From: an uncultured Campylobacter sp.
Lineage (GTDB): Bacteria > Campylobacterota > Campylobacteria > Campylobacterales > Campylobacteraceae
DNA length: 30,877 nt
Direction: 5' to 3'
Assembly (NCBI RefSeq): GCF_938045205.1
Contig: NZ_CALIMY010000059.1
Location: forward strand, 1-30,877
The notes under the pieces are model-generated. The model ran no database searches, had not been told where the DNA came from, and saw nothing but the letters and a program-made list of their open reading frames with translations. Shown one piece after another: positions 1-7,693 of the stretch. Within the stretch, counting starts at the first letter, position 1. Each line of letters starts with the position of its first letter. Position numbers and translations under genes: made by a program.

Positions 1-137
1 CGCATGCTCCTATTCAGACGTAAAATTCCAAACGCGATTTTTGACAGCCGCCATGGCCGCTCACGGATCGCGGCAAGTTCGCTATGAAATTTGGAGCATT
101 GCTTTTGAACTGCTTTAGCGCCAAATTTTAAATCCAT
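1..137 (-). CDS. Unknown protein, N-terminal part only (runs off window)
   Basis: An open reading frame begins at an ATG (minus strand, position 137) and stays open for 45 codons to the window edge. The protein begins MDLKFGAKAVQK and is basic, with no signal peptide or membrane segment in the visible part. The start is supported by an AGGTGG Shine-Dalgarno-like sequence about 7 bases upstream, and by its place 23 bases behind the stop of the NSS transporter on the same strand, as in an operon. I do not recognise the family. The rest of the gene lies outside the window, so it could still be a chance open frame. Confidence 0.45.
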   Translation of the reverse strand, partial: MDLKFGAKAVQKQCSKFHSELAAIRERPWRLSKIAFGILRLNRSM

Positions 138-160
138 GTTATCCACCTGCTTTACAAAAT

Positions 161-1510
161 TTAAAAATTTAAAATTTTTAGCTGATTGAGTGCTATCACT
201 ACGATCGCGACTGGCGCCACGAAGCGCAGTAGCACGAAATACCACAGCTTAAAGCCCATTCGTCCCATATATGGGCGCAGTAGAATTTCGACGGCTCGTT
301 TTTTGATCACGAACCCTACGAAAATCGCCACAATTATGCCGCTAAGAGGCATTAAGATATTCGAGGTTAGGTAATCAAGCATGTCAAAAAAGCTCTTGCC
401 ACCTAGGCTAAAATACTCGCTCGTGTCCCCGTAATAACCCAAAATGCAGCATATCCCTAAAACATACGTCACGGCAAAAACTAAAAGTGAAGCGCGCTTT
501 CGGCTTAGCTTGCGGGAGTTTACGAGATAATAAATCGCAGGCTCCAGCATCGAAATTGCAGAAGTAATCGCCGCAAACAATAGCGAGGTGAAAAATAAAA
601 AGGCTAGGATATTTCCGATCGCACCGAGCTTTGAAAAAAGCACCACCAGCGAGACAAACACTAGCCCAGGACCTTGCGCTTTGGGATCGCCGCCGAATTC
701 AAAGATGAAAGTAAAGACGATAAGCCCCATCATCACGCCGATTAGGACATTAATGCAGACGATATTTATGCTTGAGGTTAGGATATTAGTGCGCGCAGGT
801 AGGCTCGCGGCATAGGTCATAATCGTAGTAACGCCCAGCGAAAGCGTAAAAAACGCAAGTCCTAGCGCCGAAAGAATGCTATCTTTATTAAGCTTGGAAA
901 AATCAGGCACTAGCAAGAATTTTGCGCTACGTCCGAATCCATCGAAACTCGCGGCGCAAATTAGCATCAAAACCAGCAAAATAAATAGCGCAGGCATCAT
1001 CCAGACATTAAGCCGCTCGATGCCGCTTTTAACGCCCTTAGATACGATGAAAAAGCAAAACGCCGACGCTATAGTAAAGCACACCGCCACGCTTAAAAAA
1101 TCGCTGCCTAAAAGTGCGTTAAACGCTGCGCCACTTTCATCTATACTTTTTGGCAGATAAAAAGCGCTTGAGACCACGTATTTTAGGATCCAGCCCATTA
1201 CGACGCTGTAAAAAGCATAGATCAAAAGCGCACTAATCATAAAAAATCCCGCGTATTTCCATGCGCCTTTGTATGAGGGCGCGAGCTTTTCAAATGCGCG
1301 CACCGGATCACTTTCGCTTAGCCTGCCGATGACGATCTCGGCTAAAAAAATCACGAAGCTAACCAAAAGCGTCAGCAAAAGATATAGCAAGATAAAGGCG
1401 CTACCGCCGTTGGTGCCCACTAAAGTGGGGAATTTCCACGCATTACCGAGCCCTACGGCGCTGCCTGCGACGGCGAGGATGAAGCCGATTTTGCTAAATT
1501 TATCATTCAT
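161..1510 (-). CDS. Sodium-dependent transporter, NSS (SNF) family
   Basis: Integral inner-membrane symporter of the neurotransmitter:sodium symporter family, which uses the sodium gradient to import amino acids or related solutes; the substrate cannot be read from the sequence. The 449 residues match bacterial NSS proteins of the LeuT/MhsT type. The family signature of transmembrane segment 1 is clear: GSAVGLGNAWKFP at residues 16-28, an unwound-helix region that binds sodium and substrate. About 11-12 hydrophobic segments follow. The start ATG is preceded by AAGGTG (complement of 1515-1520). It is transcribed divergently from the EexN-like gene and ends 23 bases before another minus-strand start. 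Confidence 0.93.
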   Translation of the reverse strand: MNDKFSKIGFILAVAGSAVGLGNAWKFPTLVGTNGGSAFILLYLLLTLLVSFVIFLAEIVIGRLSESDPVRAFEKLAPSYKGAWKYAGFFMISALLIYAFYSVVMGWILKYVVSSAFYLPKSIDESGAAFNALLGSDFLSVAVCFTIASAFCFFIVSKGVKSGIERLNVWMMPALFILLVLMLICAASFDGFGRSAKFLLVPDFSKLNKDSILSALGLAFFTLSLGVTTIMTYAASLPARTNILTSSINIVCINVLIGVMMGLIVFTFIFEFGGDPKAQGPGLVFVSLVVLFSKLGAIGNILAFLFFTSLLFAAITSAISMLEPAIYYLVNSRKLSRKRASLLVFAVTYVLGICCILGYYGDTSEYFSLGGKSFFDMLDYLTSNILMPLSGIIVAIFVGFVIKKRAVEILLRPYMGRMGFKLWYFVLLRFVAPVAIVVIALNQLKILNF

Positions 1511-1538
1511 TTTGCACCTTTTTTAAAATTTAGCCGCA

Positions 1539-1544
1539 ATCTTA
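1539..1544 (-). promoter_or_regulatory. Candidate -10 box (TAAGAT) for the NSS transporter
   Basis: Reading the minus strand, TAAGAT lies about 30 bases before the transporter start. It is a one-mismatch -10 element and no clear -35 is visible, which is normal for Campylobacter sigma-70 promoters. The assignment is by eye only. Confidence 0.3.
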
Positions 1545-1642
1545 GCGAAATGTAGCTTAAGGGCGGTATCAAAGCTTCGTTAAATTTGTTTACCGCGCAG
1601 GTAGAATGGCAGTAATTCAAAATTCTTAAAGTAAACAGATGG

Positions 1643-1648
1643 TAAAAT
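1643..1648 (+). promoter_or_regulatory. Candidate -10 box (TAAAAT) for the EexN-like gene
   Basis: TAAAAT sits 32 bases before the start codon of the small lipoprotein gene, with AAGGAG (1668-1673) as a strong ribosome-binding site in between. A second TAAAAT at 1655-1660 is closer and less well placed. Confidence 0.35.
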
Positions 1649-1679
1649 ACTAGGTAAAATTTCAAACAAGGAGAATGAA

Positions 1680-1925
1680 ATGAAAAATCCTAAAATGTTC
1701 CTCTGGGGGGGGCTTGCGTTCGCTGCTTTTTTGGTGGGTTGCGATAATACGGAGGTTAAATCTTTAGAATACTATCAAAATCATCCCGATGAGGCAGAAA
1801 AAGTTTTCAAACAATGCGATTTTGATAAATTAAACGAAAATAGCAACGCCTATAAGAATTGTAAAAATGCTAAAGAAATTTATAAGTTTAATGAGGATAA
1901 AAAGTTTTTCTCGGGAACAAAATAG
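1680..1925 (+). CDS. EexN-like lipoprotein with G8 tract in its signal peptide
   Basis: Small 81-residue lipoprotein. The signal peptide ends in a lipobox, LVGC, with the acylated cysteine at residue 21. The mature part has the pattern SLEYYQNHPDEAEKVFKQC followed by an N..CKNA motif, which matches the EexN family known from conjugative plasmids and integrative elements, where members limit entry of related elements at the recipient surface. No conjugation gene lies nearby, so that role is only a family inference here. Codons 9-11 (TGG GGG GGG) form a run of eight G residues, a typical Campylobacter slippage site. Gain or loss of one G would end translation early in either frame. Start supported by AAGGAG. 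Confidence 0.75.
   Translation: MKNPKMFLWGGLAFAAFLVGCDNTEVKSLEYYQNHPDEAEKVFKQCDFDKLNENSNAYKNCKNAKEIYKFNEDKKFFSGTK
1705..1712 (+). repeat. Homopolymeric G8 tract (candidate phase-variation switch)
   Basis: Eight consecutive G residues lie inside the signal-peptide codons of the EexN-like lipoprotein. This is the longest G or C run I saw in the window. Reading through, G7 leads to a TAG and G9 to a TAA within a few dozen codons, so both neighbouring lengths switch the gene off. Confidence 0.8.
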
Positions 1926-1984
1926 TATTTTAGTATTAATTCAATATTAAAATATCTCTTACGCCTTATACTTAAGTTCATTTT

Positions 1985-2014
1985 ATTTACCTTGTATCTC
2001 GGTGCAAGGTAAAT
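1985..2014. terminator. Hairpin downstream of EexN-like gene, possible terminator
   Basis: A perfect 10-bp inverted repeat (1985-1994 with 2005-2014) encloses a 10-base loop, 60 bases after the stop codon. It lacks a long T run on the plus strand, so termination is possible but not certain. Confidence 0.4.
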
Positions 2015-2114
2015 TTGATGAATGTAAATTTTAAAATACAAATGCCGAGCCCTGCTAAATTTTAAGTCCCGAAACGCTAAAATCATTCAAAAATTTCAAA
2101 ACCAAAGGCAAAAT

Positions 2115-2753
2115 ATGCAAGTCAAACTTCTAAATTTCACTCCGCTTTGGGTCTGCTCAAACGCGATCCGCACCTGCTGGCAGAGCTTTGAGCGCGGCGA
2201 TTGCGGCGGCGTCAAAGACCTAGCGCTAATAGATCGCGTCGGCAATCAGCTCAAGCACTCAAGTACGCTTGAACACCTCTACTACAACTTCTACATCAGC
2301 GGCATCTCTCGCGCGCTGCTTCAGGAGCTGGCACGCCACCGCCTAGCAAGCCTTAGCGTAAAATCCACTCGCTACACTCTCAAAGAATTGCGCGGCGAGG
2401 ACAGCTTCGCGCAAGGCGATTTCGAAAACGCCGCGCGATACATCGTGCTTACGGGCAATGAAGCGGTCGATAACGCAAGTATCGCGGCTCTTGAAAACCT
2501 GCGCGTAATCTTACAAACCCCGATCAGCCTTGATATCGCAAAATACTGCCTGCCCGAGTGCTACAAGAGCGAGCTTAGCTGGAGCATAAACGCTCGTAGC
2601 TTGCAAAACTTCCTTGCTCTGCGCTCTAGCAAGGCGGCACTTTGGGAGATCCGCGAGCTTGCCGGTAAAATTTACGATGCGCTGCCGCAGGAGCATAAAT
2701 TTATATTCCAAAGCTGCATGGCGAGCGGAGAGAAGACGCAAAGCGAAGAGTAG
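2115..2753 (+). CDS. thyX: FAD-dependent thymidylate synthase ThyX
   Basis: Flavin-dependent thymidylate synthase: makes dTMP from dUMP using methylene-tetrahydrofolate and NADPH, with tetrahydrofolate as product, in the cytoplasm. The ThyX motif RHRxxSxxxxSxRY is present at residues 74-87 (RHRLASLSVKSTRY) and forms part of the FAD/dUMP site. The length of 212 residues is normal for epsilonproteobacterial ThyX. The start ATG follows an AAAGG sequence. It stands 189 bases after the EexN-like gene and is followed after 35 bases by an unknown gene on the same strand. It fits an organism using ThyX rather than ThyA, as Campylobacter does. Confidence 0.95.
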   Translation: MQVKLLNFTPLWVCSNAIRTCWQSFERGDCGGVKDLALIDRVGNQLKHSSTLEHLYYNFYISGISRALLQELARHRLASLSVKSTRYTLKELRGEDSFAQGDFENAARYIVLTGNEAVDNASIAALENLRVILQTPISLDIAKYCLPECYKSELSWSINARSLQNFLALRSSKAALWEIRELAGKIYDALPQEHKFIFQSCMASGEKTQSEE

Positions 2754-2788
2754 CGCGCGGGATAAAATTTTGATATAAGAGGGCTGCG

Positions 2789-3535
2789 ATGATAAAACTT
2801 ACGCAGATGAGAGCGGCTTTTGAAAAAGAGGAGCCGAATGCGCTTTATCTTAGCTACTTAGGATGGGTAAAAACCCTGATTCCGTTTTGGAGGCAGGCCG
2901 CTGCGAGGATCGCGGAGCTAAGCGGCATGGCGGATGAAAAAAGAGATAAGCATCTGCGAGCTATCGACAATTCTTTGCAGCTTTTGCAGGCCTGGCGATT
3001 TAAAAAGATAAAATACGTGCAAGCAAGAAGAAGAGAGATCGATAGCGCCATAAGTTTTATTCGAAACGGCGCCTTAACGCAGCAGGTATGCAGATACGCC
3101 TTTGCGCCGGTCTGTAGAAATTTAGCGAGCATCTTGCGCAGCTTTTTATACGTTTCAACTTTCGGCTATTCGGACGAGCAGCTTCCGACCGTATTTGCCC
3201 AAGATATTTACGGCATTGCGCTGTGTCATACCCTCTTCCCCTTTGATACGGGCGATTTTGTGTATTATCTTCCGCGCGAAAAATCCATCCACACCGACGA
3301 CCCCGCCGATTTGGACAACTGGCATTTGATGATGGAGATAGCGGGCGGCGATTTGGGGATTTCTGCGTTGATTGAGCGGCTAAACGAACGCGCGTATGAA
3401 ATTTGGACGAATTACAAAACGCCGTTTGAATGGAAATACGACGAGGGGATTTGGAATTTAGAATTTGAGAATGTTTCAAAAAGGCTGCACTATGCGGGCG
3501 TGCGAGCTTTTTCTAATTTGAATAAAGCGGAATAA
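2789..3535 (+). CDS. Unknown cytoplasmic protein (248 aa)
   Basis: I do not recognise this family. The first 110 residues are helical and very basic (QARRREID, KKIKYVQ), and the C-terminal half is rich in aromatic and acidic residues (EIWTNYKTPFEWKYDEGIW). There is no signal peptide or membrane helix. An AGAGGG sequence precedes the start. It follows thyX by 35 bases and could be co-transcribed with it, but nothing in the sequence ties it to nucleotide metabolism. Codon use matches the neighbours. Confidence 0.75.
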   Translation: MIKLTQMRAAFEKEEPNALYLSYLGWVKTLIPFWRQAAARIAELSGMADEKRDKHLRAIDNSLQLLQAWRFKKIKYVQARRREIDSAISFIRNGALTQQVCRYAFAPVCRNLASILRSFLYVSTFGYSDEQLPTVFAQDIYGIALCHTLFPFDTGDFVYYLPREKSIHTDDPADLDNWHLMMEIAGGDLGISALIERLNERAYEIWTNYKTPFEWKYDEGIWNLEFENVSKRLHYAGVRAFSNLNKAE

Positions 3536-3754
3536 AAGGCGCGCAAAATTTAAACCGTTTCTGAAATTTTATTCGCGGGCGGTCAAATTCTGCAAGTTTT
3601 TAATGCGGGTAAAATTTAAAATTCGCTTGAACGGGTTTTTGGCAGCCTGCGGTATCAAAATTTAGCCGCCGCGCATTTTACGACTTGCGGCGGCGAGAAT
3701 TGCAGCGGCGGCAAAACGAAAGCTTGGGCGAACGATAAATTTAAAGGACGGATC

Positions 3755-4351
3755 ATGAAAAATCTAGCGCTTGTGATGTTTGGCGGACAGACACACCTCG
3801 ATTTTGTGGGATTTTACGATTGTATGCTAAGGCTCAAAGCCGTCCGCCCACAGCTTGAGATGAGGTTTTGCTCGCGCGAGCGACAGGTTTCGGACAGCGG
3901 CGGCCTTACGATCGATGCGGGCGAGATCACGACGGATCTAGGCGGCTTTGATGCGGTTTTTGTGCCCGGCGGTATGGAGACGCGCCGCCTTAAAGACGAT
4001 GCGGGCTTCATCTCGTGGCTCGCGACCGCGCGCGATGCGAAGTATAAGTTTAGCGTTTGCACCGGTTCGCTGCTTCTGGGCGCGGCGGGGTTTTTACGAG
4101 GTAGACGCGCGACCACACATCCGTTTTGCTACGATCTGCTGGCGCCTTACTGCGCGGATGTGGTGCATGAGCGGCTCGTTCGCGAGAGCCTGCCCGCAGG
4201 AGGCAAGATCATCACCGCTGGCGGCGTGAGTAGCTCCATAGAGCTTGGTCTTTGCGTAATCGAAAAATTTGCAGGCGTCCAGGCGCGAGAGGCTGCCGCT
4301 GCGGCGATGGATTATCCGTATTACGGCCTTAGAAGTAAGCTTGCGCGATGA
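3755..4351 (+). CDS. DJ-1/PfpI family protein (isonitrile hydratase-like)
   Basis: Member of the DJ-1/PfpI glutamine-amidotransferase-like superfamily, 198 residues, the usual single-domain length. The nucleophile-elbow cysteine is at residue 102 in FSVCTGSLLLGAAG, and is followed by RATTHPF as in the isonitrile-hydratase/AraC-linked branch. The glycine-rich VFVPGG turn at residues 68-73 is also typical. Family members act as glyoxalases, chaperones, proteases or hydratases, and the activity cannot be decided here. It starts with AAAGGA as ribosome-binding site, stands alone after a 219-base gap, and its reading frame shows no damage. Confidence 0.88.
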   Translation: MKNLALVMFGGQTHLDFVGFYDCMLRLKAVRPQLEMRFCSRERQVSDSGGLTIDAGEITTDLGGFDAVFVPGGMETRRLKDDAGFISWLATARDAKYKFSVCTGSLLLGAAGFLRGRRATTHPFCYDLLAPYCADVVHERLVRESLPAGGKIITAGGVSSSIELGLCVIEKFAGVQAREAAAAAMDYPYYGLRSKLAR

Positions 4352-4430
4352 AATTTTAAAGCCGCTAAGATCGGCGGCGCGGTTTATAAATACCTCAGTA
4401 AATTTTAAAATAGAGAGGAGGTAAATCTTA

Positions 4431-5042
4431 ATGCAAGCAGTAAAGATATTAAAAACATTGTGGAAAGTCATCAAGATCGTCATACTCGCAGCATTGATAT
4501 TACCGTTTGCGGCATTGATATTGTTTGTTTTATTTATAGCCTTTCTATTTTCACCCCTTAATACGGATTTTTCATATATAGAAAATAAAAATTTGGCTAA
4601 ATTTGAAGCCTTAACAAATACGAAGGGAGAAACTTTGCTTATCTATCGCAAAAAAAGTCCTCCTTTATCGTGTAGTGAAAAAATACAGACTTGTATCTGT
4701 TACGCGCATTTTATAAAGGCGGATAAGCCTTTTATTTTGACGCAACAAAAAATGCTGCAAGAGGGCTATGAGCTTGTTTCCAAGTCCGATTGCATAGCTG
4801 AAACTACAAATTTGCACGAATTTAAACTATCGTGGGCGATGCCGTCTTATCATTATGCCGGCAGTCGGGAGTATTTGATATATGGTTCGATCAAAAATTT
4901 AAATATAACGGCAATAGTGAATGATAAAAGGCGAATATGGCACAAAAAAGAGCACGAATGGGGACAGCCGGACGATTATGATCACGAGGTTATTTTTTAT
5001 CCAAAACTTAATATAGTTCAAATAAATAAAATGGGGTATTAA
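4431..5042 (+). CDS. Unknown single-pass membrane protein (203 aa)
   Basis: I do not recognise this family. A basic N-terminus (KILKTLWKVIK) leads into one long hydrophobic segment at about residues 14-41, and the remainder (about 160 residues) probably lies in the periplasm. That domain has four cysteines near residues 80-120 (SCSEK, TCICYA, SDCIAE) that could form disulfides. The start is set by a perfect AGGAGG (4416-4421) nine bases before the ATG. The gene is more AT-rich than the flanking DJ-1 and ung genes, which may mean a different origin. Confidence 0.7.
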   Translation: MQAVKILKTLWKVIKIVILAALILPFAALILFVLFIAFLFSPLNTDFSYIENKNLAKFEALTNTKGETLLIYRKKSPPLSCSEKIQTCICYAHFIKADKPFILTQQKMLQEGYELVSKSDCIAETTNLHEFKLSWAMPSYHYAGSREYLIYGSIKNLNITAIVNDKRRIWHKKEHEWGQPDDYDHEVIFYPKLNIVQINKMGY

Positions 5043-5222
5043 TAGCGTGCGTTAAATTTACTTACGGCCGATTGATATCGTCGTTGAAAAATAAATTTAA
5101 AAGCTTTGGGATAAAATTTAAAAATTTGAAAAATTGGACTTTAGTCTTACGGACGTTTATCAAAGTAGATAAAATAACGATATAGTGGGTTTTTGATAAA
5201 ATTAGGAGATCACAAAGATAGT

Positions 5223-5441
5223 ATGAAACCGGCTCAAATTTTATCGCTGCTTTCGCATATATCTTTCGTAGCGGCGATCATTTATAGGTTAAAATTCAGA
5301 GATAATAACCCGTGGGAGTTCGCAATCGCGCTTTTTGCCTACGCGGTTTTGTTTGCTTTTTATCCGCAAACCCTGCTTAACGATAATAAAAAGACGATCG
5401 CCCTGCTGCTATTTATGGCGCTTTTGATCGTGATCGTATAG
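5223..5441 (+). CDS. Small membrane protein, unknown (72 aa)
   Basis: Short hydrophobic protein beginning MKPAQILSLLSHISF, with three predicted membrane segments (about residues 5-20, 30-46 and 54-72). I chose the ATG at 5223 because the longer in-frame TTG start at 5193 would place AGGAG (5204-5208) inside the coding region. That AGGAG is 14 bases from the ATG, somewhat far. The function is unknown. No partner gene is obvious: ung begins 138 bases later. Confidence 0.6.
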   Translation: MKPAQILSLLSHISFVAAIIYRLKFRDNNPWEFAIALFAYAVLFAFYPQTLLNDNKKTIALLLFMALLIVIV

Positions 5442-5538
5442 CGGCGCCTATAAGTCGGTGGGATCGGTTGCGGCGGCGGTGCGATCCGCCTTTGATTGCA
5501 GCGGCGCGTGCGAGCGGTACTATTTTTAAAATTTATTG

Positions 5539-5544
5539 TAAAAT
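5539..5544 (+). promoter_or_regulatory. Candidate extended -10 box for ung
   Basis: TTGTAAAAT: a TAAAAT hexamer with upstream TG, preceded by a T-rich stretch, 36 bases before the ung start. This fits the Campylobacter consensus, which relies on an extended -10 and has no fixed -35. Confidence 0.4.
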
Positions 5545-5579
5545 TAGAGCGTTAATTTATTAAAATTTAAAGGGCTAGC

Positions 5580-6275
5580 ATGCAGATAAACTTAGACGAC
5601 GTGAGGATCGAGAGCGGCTGGAAAGAGGCGCTTAGAGAGGAATTTTTAAGCGAGTATTTTGCGAAGATCAAGGAAAACCTTCTCGCCGCAAAGGCGCGCG
5701 AGATCGTCTATCCGCCGGGAAATTTGATCTTTAATGCCTTTAATCTCACCCCGTTTGAGCGGGTGCGCGCGGTGATTTTGGGGCAGGATCCCTACCACGG
5801 CGCGCATCAGGCGATGGGGCTTAGCTTTTCGGTGCCGCGCGGCGTGCGAATTCCGCCCAGCCTCGTAAATATCTACAAAGAGATTAAAAGCGATCTGGGT
5901 ATCAGCGAGCCTGAAAGCGGCGATCTGAGCTACTGGGCGAAGCAGGGCGTGCTGCTTCTTAATGCGAGCCTTAGCGTGGGCGCGAACCGCGCGAATTCGC
6001 ACAGCGGCTTCGGCTGGCAAATTTTCACCGACGCCGTGATTAAAATTTTAAGCGCGAGGCGGCAAAATTTGGTCTTTATGCTGTGGGGAAATTTTGCCAA
6101 AGCAAAATCTGCGCTGATTGATGCGCAGAGGCATCTCATTTTAACCGCCGCGCATCCCAGTCCGCTTGCGGGAGGAGCGTTTTTTGGCTGCAAGCATTTT
6201 AGCAGATGCAACGAATATCTACGCGCGCACGGTCTGGGAGAGATTGATTGGGATCTAAATCACGGCGCAGATTAA
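5580..6275 (+). CDS. ung: Uracil-DNA glycosylase
   Basis: Family 1 uracil-DNA glycosylase, which removes uracil from DNA as the first step of base-excision repair. All hallmarks are present in 231 residues: the water-activating motif GQDPYH (residues 68-73, catalytic Asp70), the aromatic uracil pocket (AMGLSFSVP), LLLNASLSV (about 125-133) and the DNA-intercalation loop HPSPL (192-196, catalytic His192). Length and order are standard. An AAAGGG lies just before the ATG. It forms a single-gene unit between an unknown membrane protein and the binding-protein cluster. Confidence 0.97.
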   Translation: MQINLDDVRIESGWKEALREEFLSEYFAKIKENLLAAKAREIVYPPGNLIFNAFNLTPFERVRAVILGQDPYHGAHQAMGLSFSVPRGVRIPPSLVNIYKEIKSDLGISEPESGDLSYWAKQGVLLLNASLSVGANRANSHSGFGWQIFTDAVIKILSARRQNLVFMLWGNFAKAKSALIDAQRHLILTAAHPSPLAGGAFFGCKHFSRCNEYLRAHGLGEIDWDLNHGAD

Positions 6276-6420
6276 ATGTATTTTAAATGAAATTTGCGTA
6301 AAATGCGCTGCAAAATTTCAAAGTAAAGAAATTTTAAAAAATCTCGAAAGGAGAAGTGAGCGAATAATATACGACCGGTTTAAGAGGGCTTGCCGAAGCG
6401 ACGCGAATGTGCGACTAGGC

Positions 6421-6426
6421 TATAAT
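6421..6426 (+). promoter_or_regulatory. -10 box (TATAAT) for first binding-protein gene
   Basis: Consensus TATAAT, 22 bases before the start codon, with AGAGGA in between. It is the best -10 match on this side of the cluster. Confidence 0.6.
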
Positions 6427-6448
6427 TATTGCAAATTAGAGGAACCAT

Positions 6449-7255
6449 ATGAAAAAGATAATTTTGGGAATTTTATTGCTATTTACAAGTAGTGTAGTGG
6501 CAAATACCCTATCTGAGATTAGGCAATCGGGCAGTGTGCGCGTAGGTGTATTTGAGGCGCAACCGCCTTTTAGTAAATTTGAAGACGGCAAATTTCAAGG
6601 ATTTGAGGTGACCCTAGCCGAGGCGCTATCAAAAGATATATTCGGCGGCAAGGCGGGCAAGGTGGAATTCGTGCCCGTAAAGGCTAGTGAGCGTTTAAAA
6701 GTGTTGGAAGAGAATAAAGTAGATATGGTGCTTGCGACCTTTACGATCACAAATGAGCGTAAGCAGGTGGTCGATTTTACGACGCCGTATTTCGCAGTAA
6801 ATATCGGCGTGCTAACCCGCAAGGGCGATAAGATCAAAACTATGTCTGATTTACACGGTAAGCCGATCATTGCAGAAAGCGGTACGACTAGCGAGGCATA
6901 TTTTAAAAAAGAAGGTTTTGAAATCATAAATTGCGCTACCGCACATGAATGCTATAAAATTCTAAAAGAGGGTAAGGGTGCTGGCTTTGCACACGATAAT
7001 TTATTAGTTCTTGCCTACGCGGTCGTAGATAGCGACACTGAAGTAAATATTAAGAATTTGGGCGTTTCGGACTTCTTGGGTATTGCGGTTTCTAAGGGCA
7101 ATAAGGATCTGCTCGAGTTCTTAAACGGCGAGTTAATTAAGCTTAGTAAAGACGGCTTTATGAAAAAGACCTATGATGAGGCGATCGAGCCGTATTACAA
7201 GGGCACTGCGGAGAAAAAATATTTCTTGCTGGATGACCTTTATAGCCTATTTTAG
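6449..7255 (+). CDS. Amino-acid ABC transporter substrate-binding protein, copy 1
   Basis: Periplasmic solute-binding protein of the PEB1/GlnH class (SBP_bac_3), 268 residues. The signal peptide is MKKIILGILLLFTSSVVA with cleavage likely before NTLSE. The ligand carboxylate-binding arginine is expected at Arg104 in NERKQVVDFTTPY, and the residue expected to contact the ligand amino group is Asp183 (AHDNLL). Cysteines at 162 and 168 are shared with the two copies downstream. No permease or ATPase gene is adjacent, so it must work with a transporter encoded elsewhere. It ends in the same KKYFLLDDLYS motif as the copies downstream. A 438-base gap separates it from copy 2, so it has its own transcription unit. 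Confidence 0.92.
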   Translation: MKKIILGILLLFTSSVVANTLSEIRQSGSVRVGVFEAQPPFSKFEDGKFQGFEVTLAEALSKDIFGGKAGKVEFVPVKASERLKVLEENKVDMVLATFTITNERKQVVDFTTPYFAVNIGVLTRKGDKIKTMSDLHGKPIIAESGTTSEAYFKKEGFEIINCATAHECYKILKEGKGAGFAHDNLLVLAYAVVDSDTEVNIKNLGVSDFLGIAVSKGNKDLLEFLNGELIKLSKDGFMKKTYDEAIEPYYKGTAEKKYFLLDDLYSLF

Positions 7256-7331
7256 GCGGTCGTAGCGGTACAGCTCGCCTGCATTTGCTTGCAGTAAGCA
7301 TAGCTGTGTGCTCTCGCTAGGTAAAATTAAA

Positions 7332-7373
7332 AGGCTCGCATAGTCTTGCTATTTTGCCCGACTTTGCGAGCTT
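7332..7373. terminator. Imperfect hairpin, possible terminator after copy 1
   Basis: Arms 7332-7345 and 7360-7373 pair at 12 of 14 positions around a 14-base loop. It lies 77 bases after the stop codon and is followed only by a short T-rich run. Confidence 0.4.
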
Positions 7374-7475
7374 GGTTTAGATTGTAAGATTTTACTAACG
7401 CGTCGTTGCAGAATTTATAAAATTCCATAGAATTTCGCAGCGGCGTGCTATTTTTGCAGCACTAATAGACGCACG

Positions 7476-7502
7476 AAATTTTATAGCGAAGCGCTAAAAT
7501 TT
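7476..7502. terminator. AAATTTTA/TAAAATTT hairpin
   Basis: Eight-base perfect arms at 7476-7483 and 7495-7502 continue into a short GC inner stem (GCG). The inverted repeat is AT-rich and could act in either direction. Confidence 0.3.
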
Positions 7503-7656
7503 AATGAGAGCAGGCAGGGTTTGGCGCAAGGTAGCAAAATTTAAAAAGCCTCTATCATTATGTTTAGAAATTTTAGTTGCGAAATTTTATTGCTAAACTC
7601 GCAATTTAGGGAATAGTTTCGGTTCTAGTAAAATGAAATTTTAAGAAAATTTACAT

Positions 7657-7662
7657 TACAAT
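7657..7662 (+). promoter_or_regulatory. Candidate -10 box (TACAAT) for copies 2 and 3
   Basis: TACAAT lies 32 bases before copy 2, followed by a very strong AAGGAGG ribosome-binding site (7682-7688). The upstream DNA is AT-rich. Confidence 0.4.
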
Positions 7663-7693
7663 TACGAAAAATTTAAAATTCAAGGAGGAAATT

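Larger units (their letters stand above)
7256..7693. other. 438-base gene-free stretch between binding-protein copies 1 and 2
   Basis: No convincing reading frame or RNA gene. It holds two hairpins (7332-7373 and 7476-7502), many AAATTT words, and a probable promoter for copy 2 at its right end. The size is unusual for this compact window and may mark an old duplication junction or a lost gene. Confidence 0.6.

Noticed and set aside
3057..3479. 140-codon minus-strand frame opposite the unknown 248-aa protein
   Set aside because: Basic, proline- and serine-rich sequence with no motif; the plus frame has a ribosome-binding site and ordinary composition.
6347..6448. Riboswitch upstream of the first binding-protein gene
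   Set aside because: The -10 box is at 6421, so this sequence would lie mostly upstream of the transcript, and no known aptamer pattern is visible.
7256..7693. Possible tRNA or small RNA in the gap between binding-protein genes
   Set aside because: Hairpins are present but no cloverleaf or conserved tRNA arms can be drawn.
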